DNA of 64,000 nt, from assembly GCF_014656295.1 (NCBI RefSeq), contig NZ_BNCD01000002.1, positions 558,001 through 622,000 of the forward strand, written 5' to 3'. A model generated the notes under the pieces. The model was not told the origin of the DNA, did no database searches, and saw nothing but the letters and a program-made list of their open reading frames with translations. This document shows positions 45,794 to 54,070 of this stretch, one piece after another (position 1 is the first letter of the stretch; every line of letters starts with the position of its first letter). The translations under genes were made by a program, and so were the position numbers. Source of the DNA: Streptomyces sulfonofaciens (lineage in GTDB: Bacteria; Actinomycetota; Actinomycetes; Streptomycetales; Streptomycetaceae).

Positions 45794-45980
45794 GTGGCCG
45801 AGACTGCCCCCCTGCCCCGGACCTGGGAAGCGTCACTGTCCGTGAGGGCGCAGACGCGCGCGTGCGCGCATCCGCGCCGTCCCGCGGACACCCCGGCTAC
45901 CGGTGGTCAGCCACCGGTCGCACCGGAGCCGGGGCAGCCCGCGCACCGCACACCGCGCCTGCGAGCCTTTGGCCTGAATA

Positions 45981-46012
45981 CGGTGGGGGCGGGCCCGCGA
46001 CCGCCCCCACCG
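45981..46012. terminator. Terminator of the decayed GH16 gene
   Basis: CGGTGGGGGCGG/CCGCCCCCACCG, 12-bp perfect stem with 8-base loop, 15 bp beyond the GH16 stop on the minus strand. Confidence 0.8.
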
Positions 46013-46027
46013 CCCGGTACGGGGTCC

Positions 46028-47210
46028 TCAGCCCTTCTGCTCCACCTTCACCCAGTCGACGTCGAGTCGGACGCCGCCGGCGGCGACCTTGTCCACGCTG
46101 GACTGCGGCAGGCCCCAGTACGGTGCGGTCACCTTGTTGCAGCCGGCCGGACAGGCGCCGCCCGGGGCCAGGTCGAGGATGAGGTACTGGTTGCGGTCGA
46201 ACACCCATGAGCCGCGTGTGGATTCCACCTTCTGCCGCGCCGGTTCGGTGGTCAGACGGTCGTCGACGTGGAAGCGGATGGCGGTGGGCGTCCACTCGGC
46301 GGTGTAGGTGTGCCGGCCGGAGATGTCCTGCCCTGACGGGTAGTGCTGGGTGACGCCGATGTTCCCGTCCGCCGAGTAGCCCGGGCCGTGCAGGGACGAA
46401 CTGGTCCAGTCGGTGTAGCCGGTGTTCTCCATGACATCCGTCTCGCCGCTCGCAGGCCAGGACACCGCGGGGTCGTCGACGTCGCTGCCGAGCAGCCAGA
46501 ACGCCGGCCAGAACCCGTCGCCCACCGGCATCCGGATCCGCGCGCTGACCCTGCCGTAGGTGAAGTCCGGCTTGGTGTTGGTGTCGATGCGGCCCGACGA
46601 GGAGTCGTAGACCCCACCGCCCGGCGCGGTGGTGCAGCCCTTGCAGTGGCGGGCCTTCAGCGCCAGGGCGCCGTTCGGCACGGAGATGGACGAGCCGGAG
46701 TCCGTGTATACCTGCGCCTCGCCGTTGACCGAGCCCATGGTGCTGCCGGTGGTGGCCACCCGCCACTTGCCGCGATCCAGCGCGGTGCCGTCGAAGCCGT
46801 CCTGGAAGACGGTGCGGTGGTCGCCGCCGGACTCCGCGGGCAGGGCCGGGCAGGCCGCGCGGGCGCCGCCGCCCGTGCCCCACACCTGCATCTCGTAGAG
46901 CGAGTAGCCGAACTGGGCGGTGGCGGGCGCGGGGTCGTAGAAGGACCGCCGCTCCAGGCCCAGCGTCCGCACGTAGCGGCCCCGCGCCGGGGCCGGCAGG
47001 TCGATGCGGTCGTGGAGGCCGGACGCGTCCGCGGGGGACTGCACGTCGGCGCGGCGCCGCCGGACGTCGGCCGCCGAGACCTGCCCAGGACGTACCGCGT
47101 GCCGTAGGAGGCGTCCCAGTTTCAGGGTGCGCAGGTGATCCGCAGCGTGCCGCCGAGGTCGACGGAGATCCAGGCGTTGTCGGCGGCGTTGCTCGTCCAG
47201 TGCGCTGCGG
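46028..47210 (-). pseudogene. Decayed GH16 glucanase with broken CBM32 domain
   Basis: The open part (46028-47044) holds the second half of a discoidin/CBM32 domain (GRYVRTLGLERRS, YSLYEMQVWG) and a full GH16 catalytic domain (GETDVMENTGYTD; WPAFWLLG). The first half of CBM32 is upstream in another frame (HWTSNAADNAWISVDLGG, then a TGA at 47122-47124, then WDASYGTRYVL), and the strand breaks again before VQSPADASG. No start codon with ribosome site or signal peptide remains, and homology fades beyond about 47210, 120 bp before the next gene. So the gene is truncated and frameshifted. Either true decay or several indel errors; the intact catalytic domain means the loss could be recent. Confidence 0.75.
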
Positions 47211-47333
47211 GGCGGGGGAGGCCGGTGTGGGCGGGGGCGGGCGCGGTGCCCCCTCCCCGGGGCTGTCCGGGCACCGTGCGGCCGGTGGGCGGGACCGAGT
47301 GTTCCGGGAGGCCGGTTGGCGGTCGGCGGGCCC

Positions 47334-48500
47334 TCAGTCGCCGTGCGGGGCGAGGTTCGCCGACCACTTCTCCTCGATGCGGCCGTAGCGCCACACGAGG
47401 AGCGCGACCAGCCAGGAGAGGAAGAACAGGGCGACTATGCCGTATCCGGCGTAGTCCAGGTTGACTGCGGCGATCGCGGCCAGCGGTCCTGAGGTGATGT
47501 TCGCCTGGTCGGTGAGCACGCCGACGAGTTCGATGGTGCCGATGATCAGCGCGACCGCGACCGAGATGGAGGTGATGGTGATGTTGTAGAAGACCTTGCG
47601 CACCGGTTTGGCGAAGGCCCATCCGTACGCGGCGTTCATGAACACCCCGTCGATGGTGTCCATCAGGCACATCCCGGCCGCGAACAGGATCGGCAGCACC
47701 AGGATCGAGTAGAACGGCAGGCTGAACGCCGCCGCCCCGCCCGCGAGCACCAGCAGCCCCACCTCGGTGGCGGTGTCGAACCCGAGGCCGAAGAGCACGC
47801 CGATCGGGTAGATGTGCCACGCCTTGCGCACGGACCTGGTGAGGCCGTTGAGGAATCGGTTCATCAGGCCCCGCTTGTTGAGCTGGTCCTCCAGCTCCTG
47901 CTCGTCGTAGTGGCCGCTGCGCATCTGCCGGAAGATCTTGAGGATGCCGACCAGCACCGCGAGGTTGAGGATGCCGAGGATCCACAGGAAGACGCCGGAG
48001 ACCGACGCGCCGATGATGCCGGTCACCGAGTGCAGGCTGGAGTCGTCGTGCTCCACCTGGCCGACGAGTGCCTTCACCCCGAACGAGAGCAGCAGGGAGA
48101 GCGTGAAGACGATCGTCGAGTGCCCCAGTGAGAACCAGAAGCCCACCGACAGCGGCCTGCGTTCCACCGGTCGCCCGGCCGTCTCGCGCGCGGTGTTGTC
48201 GGCGAGGAGCTTGCGGGTGGTGTTGTCGACGGCGGCGATGTGGTCGGCGTCGAAGGCGTGCCGCAGTCCGAAGGTGTAGGCCAGTACGCCCACACCGACG
48301 TTGAAGACGGGGTGGTCGCCGCCGAGGTGGTAGTGGTGCGGCGCGACGAGCCCGAACAGGACGCCGAAGCCCACCACGTGCAGCAGCACGATGAAGCCCG
48401 CCATCCCGCCCAGCGACCGCCTGTCCTGGCGTGTCAGCGAACGGCGAAACAGCCCGAGACGCTCACCCAGCGTCGGCTCGATCCCTATGTCGCCGCTCAA
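47334..48500 (-). CDS. NiCoT-family nickel/cobalt permease
   Basis: 388 residues, about eight membrane helices. The family signature RHAFDADHIAAVDNTTRK in helix II supplies the metal-binding histidines and Asp; LGHSTIVFTLSL and LGFDTATEVGLL are further NiCoT motifs, as is the late CLMDTIDGVFMNAAYGWA. I choose TTG at 48500 with GGGGAGG upstream; a longer in-frame start at 48581 would run through the regulatory site. A Nur-box match 65-81 bp upstream supports nickel uptake with repression when nickel is sufficient. Confidence 0.92.
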   Translation of the reverse strand: MSGDIGIEPTLGERLGLFRRSLTRQDRRSLGGMAGFIVLLHVVGFGVLFGLVAPHHYHLGGDHPVFNVGVGVLAYTFGLRHAFDADHIAAVDNTTRKLLADNTARETAGRPVERRPLSVGFWFSLGHSTIVFTLSLLLSFGVKALVGQVEHDDSSLHSVTGIIGASVSGVFLWILGILNLAVLVGILKIFRQMRSGHYDEQELEDQLNKRGLMNRFLNGLTRSVRKAWHIYPIGVLFGLGFDTATEVGLLVLAGGAAAFSLPFYSILVLPILFAAGMCLMDTIDGVFMNAAYGWAFAKPVRKVFYNITITSISVAVALIIGTIELVGVLTDQANITSGPLAAIAAVNLDYAGYGIVALFFLSWLVALLVWRYGRIEEKWSANLAPHGD

Positions 48501-48564
48501 GGCGCCTCCCCAACACTCGACGACCAGCCGAAACATCCAGAACGTAGCAGCGGCTCCGGCTTTG

Positions 48565-48581
48565 TTGCAAGGTGGTCGCAA
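48565..48581. promoter_or_regulatory. Nur box (nickel-responsive Fur-type operator)
   Basis: TTGCAA-GGTGG-TCGCAA matches the Streptomyces Nur consensus (tTGCaa, five bases, ttGCAA) at 11 of 12 half-site positions. It lies between the NiCoT gene and the divergent nitronate monooxygenase gene. Confidence 0.8.
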
Positions 48582-48672
48582 CTAGTGTCGCACCGCAAGA
48601 ACGCCTCGGGTGCCCTGTGCCCCGCAGCGCCCCGGCACCCCGGACGCCGCAGGCCAGGGTGATGATGGGCGC

Positions 48673-49632
48673 ATGGCATGGACGACGGCGTTGACGGAAC
48701 TGCTGGGGATCGACTGTCCGGTGGTGTGCGCACCGATGGGCGGCAGCGCGGGCGGGGCGCTCGCCGCCGCGGTGTCGCGGGGCGGTGGTCTCGGCATGGT
48801 CGGCGGCGGGCGGGGCGAGCGCGCCTGGCTGGAACGTGAGCTGTCGCTGGTCACCCAGGAGACCACCCGGCCCTGGGGAGTGGGCTTCTTGAGCTGGGCG
48901 GTGGACGGGGACACCGTGGCACGGGCACTGGAGTACAGGCCCGCCGCGGTGATGCTCTCCTTCGGAGACCCCCGGCCGTTCGCCGGGCGCGTCCGTGAAG
49001 CCGGGGTTCCGCTGCTGGTGCAGGTCACCAGTCTGGCGGAAGCGGTCCAGGCCCTCGACGCGGGTGCCGACGTACTGGTCGCGCAGGGCACGGAGGCCGG
49101 TGGGCACGGGGGCGGCCGGGCGACCCTGCCGTTCGTGCCCGCGGTGGTCGACGCGGCCGCACCGACGCCCGTCCTGGCGGCCGGAGGTATCGCGGACGGG
49201 CGCGGGGTGGCCGCCGCGCTGGCCCTCGGGGCGGCCGGTGCTCTGATGGGCACCCGCTTCCAGGCCAGCCGGGAGGCGCTGGTGCCCGCGCGGGTGCTCA
49301 AGGCGCTGGTCGAGGGCCGCGGTGAGGACACCCACCGCAGCCGGGTGCTGGACATCGCCCGCGGCGCCCCGTGGCCGGCGCGCTACACGGCGCGGACGCT
49401 GCGCAACGACTTCCTGGTGCGCTGGCACGGCAGGGAGGCCGAACTCGGCGCGGACGCGGCCGCGCTGGAGCAGTACCGGGCGGCCGTGGCGCGCGGTGAC
49501 ACGGCGGCCGTCCCGGTGTGGGCGGGCGAGGCGGTGGACCTGATCAACGGGGTCGACTCGGCCGCCGACATCGTCGCCGAGGTGTCCGCGCAGGCGGCTC
49601 GCGCGCTCGCCTCGGCGGTGCGCCTGAGCTGA
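48673..49632 (+). CDS. Nitronate monooxygenase-like FMN protein
   Basis: 319-residue TIM barrel of the NMO/2-nitropropane dioxygenase family. FMN contacts are in CAPMGGSAGGALAAAVSRGGG, AQGTEAGGHGGG (with the catalytic His) and the phosphate loop VLAAGGIADGRGVAAALALGAAG followed by GTRFQAS. Oxidises alkyl nitronates or propionate-3-nitronate. ATG at 48673; the ribosome site is weak (AGGG). Divergent from NiCoT, convergent with chitinase. Confidence 0.88.
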   Translation: MAWTTALTELLGIDCPVVCAPMGGSAGGALAAAVSRGGGLGMVGGGRGERAWLERELSLVTQETTRPWGVGFLSWAVDGDTVARALEYRPAAVMLSFGDPRPFAGRVREAGVPLLVQVTSLAEAVQALDAGADVLVAQGTEAGGHGGGRATLPFVPAVVDAAAPTPVLAAGGIADGRGVAAALALGAAGALMGTRFQASREALVPARVLKALVEGRGEDTHRSRVLDIARGAPWPARYTARTLRNDFLVRWHGREAELGADAAALEQYRAAVARGDTAAVPVWAGEAVDLINGVDSAADIVAEVSAQAARALASAVRLS

Positions 49633-49674
49633 CGGCCGGGGCGGGCACCGAACCTGCGGCCGCGGCCGGACGGC

Positions 49675-49714
49675 ACGCGGGGCCCTGCGCACCTGCGTGC
49701 GCAGGGCCCCGCGT
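49675..49714. terminator. 18-bp perfect-stem bidirectional terminator
   Basis: Arms 49675-49692 and 49697-49714 are exact complements with a CTGC loop, between convergent NMO and chitinase genes. Confidence 0.9.
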
Positions 49715-49763
49715 CGAGGTGGCCCGTGGCGGGCCCGGGTGCGCGCCCGGGCCGCGCCCCGGG

Positions 49764-50489
49764 TCAGCAGCTCAGGTTGCCGCCGGGGTCGACGCCCAGG
49801 ATCTGGGTGAACCTGGTGTAGTTGTCGATCCTGGACTGGACCTGGCCGGGGTTCTTGCCGTCGCACTCCAGGCTGCCGTTGATGCTGCGGATGGTCTCGC
49901 CGAAGCCGGCGCCGTTGACCATGGCGTCGTGGGGGGTCATGGTGCCCGGGCCGCTCTGGGTGTTCCAGTACCACAGGCCGGTCTTCCAGGACACGGCGGA
50001 GTCGTTCTGCACCAGGTCGGGGTTGTCGAGCAGGTCGATGCCCAGCGCGTCACCCGCGGCCTTGTAGTTGAAGTTCCAGCTCAGTTGGATCGGGCCCCGG
50101 CCGTAGTACTTGTCGTTGCCCGCCGGGCAGCCGTAGGGCTGCGAGGTGTCGCAGTAGTGCGGGTAGTTGGCCGTGTTCTGCTCGACCACGTAGACCAGGC
50201 CACCGGTCTCGTGGGCGACGTTGGCCAGGAACGCCGCCGCCTCCTGCTTCTGGACGGTGTCGCTGCCGGTGTGCGAGAACCCCGGGTAGGCGCTGAGCGC
50301 GTCGGTCAGGCCGCTGTAGGTGTAGAACGAGTTCCGGCTCGGGAACATGCTGTTGAACTGGGCTTCGCTGACGACGAAGTCGGCCTCCACCGAGGTGTTG
50401 TGGGCCGAGGCCGTCGGCGCCAGGGACAGTACGGACAGCGTCACCACGGAAGCGGCCGCGGTCAGCAGCCCGATCATGCGCCTTCGCAC
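49764..50489 (-). CDS. Secreted GH19 chitinase
   Basis: 241 residues. Signal peptide (RRRMIGLLTAAASVVTLSVLSLAPTASA) then a single GH19 domain with no chitin-binding module. Catalytic Glu94 (VAHETGG) and Glu103 (VVEQN) are visible, with YYGRGPIQLSWNFNY and WYWNTQSG as family motifs. I choose the GTG at 50489 because AGGAG is 8 bases upstream; a GTG three codons earlier touches that site. Lies downstream of an LPMO on the same strand, so chitin or fungal-wall degradation is the likely role. Endo-cleavage of chitin. Confidence 0.92.
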   Translation of the reverse strand: MRRRMIGLLTAAASVVTLSVLSLAPTASAHNTSVEADFVVSEAQFNSMFPSRNSFYTYSGLTDALSAYPGFSHTGSDTVQKQEAAAFLANVAHETGGLVYVVEQNTANYPHYCDTSQPYGCPAGNDKYYGRGPIQLSWNFNYKAAGDALGIDLLDNPDLVQNDSAVSWKTGLWYWNTQSGPGTMTPHDAMVNGAGFGETIRSINGSLECDGKNPGQVQSRIDNYTRFTQILGVDPGGNLSC

Positions 50490-50532
50490 GTTGGTCACTC
50501 CTGCCTGCCGCTCCCTGAGGGGGCGGCACTGG

Positions 50533-50580
50533 TGCGTGTGGGGGGTTGGTGGTGCACATGCGTGTGGGGGTTGGTGGTGC
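50533..50580 (+). repeat. Two near-identical 22-23-bp G/T-rich repeats in the chitinase leader
   Basis: TGCGTGTGGGGGG and TTGGTGGTGC recur (50533-50555, 50559-50580); the copies differ by one G in the G-run. On the message they are C/A-rich. Confidence 0.7.
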
Positions 50581-50587
50581 GATCGTC

Positions 50588-50640
50588 ACACCGGGCGCGG
50601 TGCCCGGTGTTCGGCCACCGGGCGAGATGCCCGGTGGCCG
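50588..50640. terminator. Twin hairpins after the LPMO gene
   Basis: ACACCGGGC/GCCCGGTGT (9 bp, 50588-50610) and CGGCCACCGGGC/GCCCGGTGGCCG (12 bp, 50612-50640). They lie between the LPMO stop and the chitinase start and would end or attenuate LPMO transcription. Confidence 0.8.
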
Positions 50641-50655
50641 ACATGACGCGGTGCC

Positions 50656-51171
50656 TCAGCCGATGTTCACATCGACGCAGGAGTAGAACGCGTTGGCGGT
50701 GTCGGCGATGTTCCACACCGCGAGCACCTTCTGGTGGCCGCGCAGGCCGCCGAAGTTCACCTGGTGGGTGGTGGTGTCACCGGGCTGCTGGTTGTTGCCG
50801 CCGAACTCGGCGATCTTGGTGCCGCCCACGAAGTACTGCCAGTTGCTGGTGGCGTGCCGCGCGGTGTACTTCCAACTGAAGGTGGCCGTGCTCCCGACGT
50901 TGGTGACGATCCAGCCCTTGTTGTTGTCGTCCAGGTCCGAGAACCGGGAAATTCCGGCGCTGCAACTGGTCAGGCCCTTGGGACCCTCGACGCTCTGGGG
51001 CTCGTACTTGATGTCACCGCAGTTCACCACACCCGCGGCACACTGCGCCTGCCTGCTCGGCGGCTGGGAGATGTAGCCGTGCGCACTCGCGGCACCCGAG
51101 GGGAGGCTGACCGCGATGACCGGGGCGAGTGCCGCGCCGACGAGCGCGGCCAGCTTTCTCTTTGCGTGCAT
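50656..51171 (-). CDS. AA10 lytic polysaccharide monooxygenase
   Basis: 171 residues. Signal peptide ends ASA, leaving His31 as the mature N-terminus (SAHGYISQPPSR); with His106 (TARHATSNW) it forms the copper histidine brace, and Phe in NAFYSC is the usual axial residue. Four cysteines (QAQC, VNC, LTSC, YSC) fit two disulfides. A compact, single-domain chitin-type LPMO (old name CBM33). ATG with AAGGAG. It would open crystalline chitin for the GH19 enzyme. Promoter with a DasR-like site upstream. Confidence 0.93.
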   Translation of the reverse strand: MHAKRKLAALVGAALAPVIAVSLPSGAASAHGYISQPPSRQAQCAAGVVNCGDIKYEPQSVEGPKGLTSCSAGISRFSDLDDNNKGWIVTNVGSTATFSWKYTARHATSNWQYFVGGTKIAEFGGNNQQPGDTTTHQVNFGGLRGHQKVLAVWNIADTANAFYSCVDVNIG

Positions 51172-51342
51172 GCGTACTCCTTCACATCAGGTCTTCCCGC
51201 CCGAATGCGTCATGGGGGTACCGGAGAGCATTCGGCAGGCCGGCCTCTCGAGTTGTGGGGCCAAGAGGCGCGAAGGGACGGCGGCACAAACCGTGACCGC
51301 CACCGCACAGGGGACACGCGAGGCGGAGCAGGTCCTGCTGCT

Positions 51343-51378
51343 TGGACTAGACCATACAGCTCGACGCGTACCCGTCAA
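51343..51378 (-). promoter_or_regulatory. LPMO promoter with DasR-like (dre) site
   Basis: On the minus strand TTGACG (51373-51378), 16-base spacer, TATGGT (51351-51356). The sequence TGGTCTAGTCCA (51343-51354) matches the DasR core TGGTCTAGACCA at 11 of 12 positions and overlaps the -10. The leader would be about 170 bases; no gene lies in 51172-51577. Confidence 0.65.
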
Positions 51379-51555
51379 GAGAGTGCGGAGAACGGCGCAG
51401 CGGGCCCCGGGGACGGGCCGTGGGCGCCCGGGTGCGGATCCGCTGAGCAGGGAGGAGGTCCTGCGGTGGAAGAAGCGGGTGGGGTGCGGAACAGGGTGCG
51501 CATCACGGACTGATGGGGCGTCAGAAGTTCACATCGTTGGTCGATCGCTTATTAT

Positions 51556-51574
51556 CGGCCGTTTGAATCGGCCG
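51556..51574. terminator. Small hairpin after the DinB gene
   Basis: CGGCCG, seven bases, CGGCCG, 4 bp after the DinB stop and followed on that strand by an AT-rich stretch. Confidence 0.45.
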
Positions 51575-51577
51575 GAA

Positions 51578-52084
51578 TCAGACCCCGACGGTGCCGTCGA
51601 TGGCCTCGCGGAGGAAGTCGGCGTGGCCGTTGTGGCGTGCGTACTCGTGGATGAGGTGCAGCATCACCAGGCGCAGGGAGACGTCCTCGCCCCACCGTTC
51701 GCAGTGCACCACCAGGTCGAGGGAGTCCGCGGCGGCCTCGATGGCTCGGGCCCGCTCGACCTCCGCCTGCCAGGCGTCGAACGCCTCGGGGCCGGTGGCC
51801 CCGCGAGCGTCGTACGCCGCCTGGAAGTCGCCCTCCTCGGACCAGACGAGGGGGATGTCCTCGCCGTTCACCACACGGCGGAACCAGGTGCGTTCCACCT
51901 CCGCCATGTGCCGCACCAGGCCGAGCAGGGAGAGCGTCGACGGCGGCATCGACTGCCGGCCCAGCTCCTCGTCGCCGAGGCCCTCGCACTTCAGGGCGAG
52001 TGTCGCGCGGTGGAAGTCGAGGAATGCGCGGAGCATCTCGCGCTCTCCCGCGACGGAGGGAGGGCCGATCCGTTCCATGGTCAT
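51578..52084 (-). CDS. DinB-family (DUF664) putative metalloenzyme
   Basis: 168 residues forming a four-helix bundle of the DinB/YfiT superfamily. The metal-binding histidines are likely those in VRHMAEVERTWF and HEYARHNGHADFLRE. The TLSLLGLVRHMAEVE segment is typical of the DUF664 branch, in which several actinobacterial members use mycothiol as a thiol cofactor. ATG with AGAGGAAG; a second in-frame ATG lies two codons later. Specific substrate unknown. Confidence 0.88.
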   Translation of the reverse strand: MTMERIGPPSVAGEREMLRAFLDFHRATLALKCEGLGDEELGRQSMPPSTLSLLGLVRHMAEVERTWFRRVVNGEDIPLVWSEEGDFQAAYDARGATGPEAFDAWQAEVERARAIEAAADSLDLVVHCERWGEDVSLRLVMLHLIHEYARHNGHADFLREAIDGTVGV

Positions 52085-52097
52085 CCGTGTCTTCCTC

Positions 52098-53129
52098 TCA
52101 CCGCTGCCGCACGTCCCGGGGACGATATCCGACCGGCGGTCCGGCGTGGAAACCGTTTTCGCGACGGCCGCCGCCGGGTGGCCACCGGGCGGGTGCCGTG
52201 GCGGTGCGGGCGTCAGCGGGGAGGGTGTCCACGGCGGAGCGGTCGGCGCCGAGGCGGAACAGCAGGGCGGCGTCGCGGGCCGTGCACCGCACCCTGACGT
52301 CCCCTTGGCCGGCGCCCGGGTCCAGCGCCTCCACGAGGTCGGCGGCGCATTCGCCGCCGAGGAACGTCAGTCCTGTCAGGTCGACGGTCAGCCGCGTGCC
52401 CGGCGCCGCGCCGGACAGCCCCGTTCGCAGGGCTCGGCGAAAGCACCCGCGGGTGGCGATGTCCGCCTCTCCGATCAGGCGCAGGGCCCCGGGGTCGTGC
52501 AGTGCGTGCAACTGGCCGAGGCCCGAGAGCAGGTTGCGGGGATGGGCCTCGCACAGGGTGTCGAGGACGCCGGTGGGGAAGTCGCGGCGGTGGTAGGCGC
52601 AGATCTCGCTGTAGAAGCGGTCGGTGAAGAGGTGGTCGGCGCGCCGCTCCCGGTCCCTCAGCTCCTCGACACCGGTGTCCAGGTCCGCGGCCCAGCCCAT
52701 GTCGACGTAGGCGCGCAGGCCGGCGTACCCCTCGCGGCGGGCCGCCCCGGCCTGCTCCCGGATGCGCTGCCACTGCCGCTCCGCGGTGAAGCGCCCGCCG
52801 TGGCCGAGCAGTTCCCGCATGCTGGTCAGACGGAGCTGGCCGGAGGTGCGGCCGGTGGCGAGCAGCAGCCCGGGCGCCTGCTGGAGGCGGGCCCACACCA
52901 TCGGCTCGGTGAGGCCGGGCGGGGGCAGGACGAGGACCTTCTCGCCGCGGGCCAGGCCCGACCAGATGAAGGCGGACAGCACGTCCCAGCCGTCCGTCCC
53001 CGCGCCGGGGGATGCGCCGCCCTCCCGGGGGTCGGTGCCGCGCGCTTGGCCGTAGCAGAGGAACGCGTGGTCTCCGGGGCGCATCTGCTGCACCGCAAGG
53101 GTCCCGGTATGCCGCTGTCCAACGACCAC
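52098..53129 (-). CDS. MEDS-domain sensor with C-terminal STAS-like domain
   Basis: About 343 residues. The N-terminal 190 resemble the MEDS (DcmR sensory) domain: GDHAFLCYG, a LARGEKVLVLPPPG strand/loop, GYAGLRAYVDMGWA and YSEICAYHRRDF. A C-terminal STAS-like half follows (GTRLTVDLTGLTFLGGECAADLV). This domain pair is common in Streptomyces stress and anti-sigma signalling proteins. Start uncertain: GTG at 53129 is my choice, with GTG candidates at 53153 and 53234. Confidence 0.75.
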   Translation of the reverse strand: MVVGQRHTGTLAVQQMRPGDHAFLCYGQARGTDPREGGASPGAGTDGWDVLSAFIWSGLARGEKVLVLPPPGLTEPMVWARLQQAPGLLLATGRTSGQLRLTSMRELLGHGGRFTAERQWQRIREQAGAARREGYAGLRAYVDMGWAADLDTGVEELRDRERRADHLFTDRFYSEICAYHRRDFPTGVLDTLCEAHPRNLLSGLGQLHALHDPGALRLIGEADIATRGCFRRALRTGLSGAAPGTRLTVDLTGLTFLGGECAADLVEALDPGAGQGDVRVRCTARDAALLFRLGADRSAVDTLPADARTATAPARWPPGGGRRENGFHAGPPVGYRPRDVRQR

Positions 53130-53477
53130 GCTCCACCGCTCTCTTCGTGCCACCGACCGCGCTCGTCCCCCGGTTTTCGAGGGTATGCCCTCACCCGCCC
53201 CGGTCTTGGGGCTTTGCCGGGGAGCGGTCGACACCAGACACGATCGGTTGGTGTGTGATGCCGGGGGAGGCGACTTCGATCAACTCCGGACGCACCGTGC
53301 CCGACTGCGCCAGCACGTCGGCCGGTCCGCACCGCGGCGAACCGGCCGATGCCGACCGCCGTCCCCGGGTGAGGACGGCGGTCCGGTGTGTTGGGCAGCG
53401 CCCTGCGCCGCTGCGTCCGGTGTGGCCCGGCGCCGGCAGCGAGGGCTGGTCATGCCCCCTTCCCTCGTGCCGCCGGC

Positions 53478-53927
53478 CTAAGCGGATGCGCGTGGGCTGC
53501 TTTTGGCTTTCGCCGCTGCAGCCGCACACAAGAGCCCCAATGCCACGGTCAGGCCGCCCAGGACGGCGTTGTTGGCGATGACGCCCGCGTCGGGATTGGT
53601 GCCCACGATCCACGGCGAGATGATGAGCCACACGCCGATGGCGCTCATGGCCCAGCTCAGCCCGTACATCCTGGCCGGGGTCACGGTGAACCCCAGGGCC
53701 AGCAGGCCGATGGCGATGCCGATGATCACGTTGTGCACCACCAGGAACGACTGGTTCGTGGTGAAGTGCACCACCCAGGGCGAGACGGCGCAGTAGAGGC
53801 CGATGAGGAACACCGGCGCATCCATCAGTACGACGTCACGTCCACCGAGTACCCGGGCGTATCGTGCCCTCATTTCGTCCACATCGGGGTGACTTGTGAT
53901 GTCACCCCTGTGGTGAACTTCGGCCAT
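53478..53927 (-). CDS. SPW-repeat membrane protein
   Basis: 149 residues with two copies of the Ser-Pro-Trp motif (AVSPWVVHF and IISPWIVG) each within a pair of hydrophobic helices, four helices in total. The charged N-terminal 30 residues are cytosolic. ATG with GAGGAG. Function unknown in the family; often stress-associated. Its upstream region (53928-54070) is the AT-richest noncoding stretch of this part of the window. Confidence 0.85.
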   Translation of the reverse strand: MAEVHHRGDITSHPDVDEMRARYARVLGGRDVVLMDAPVFLIGLYCAVSPWVVHFTTNQSFLVVHNVIIGIAIGLLALGFTVTPARMYGLSWAMSAIGVWLIISPWIVGTNPDAGVIANNAVLGGLTVALGLLCAAAAAKAKSSPRASA

Positions 53928-54070
53928 AGGACTCGACTCCTCACTGTACGAAGTCCGACCGAACTCACTGCCACGATTAGTGGCTGTTTATCCCATTCTG
54001 CCCTTATTTTCGGTTTATGTGTAGGGGGTCGGGTGATCCTTTTTTGTGGATCCATGCTGCGACCGGGCCG

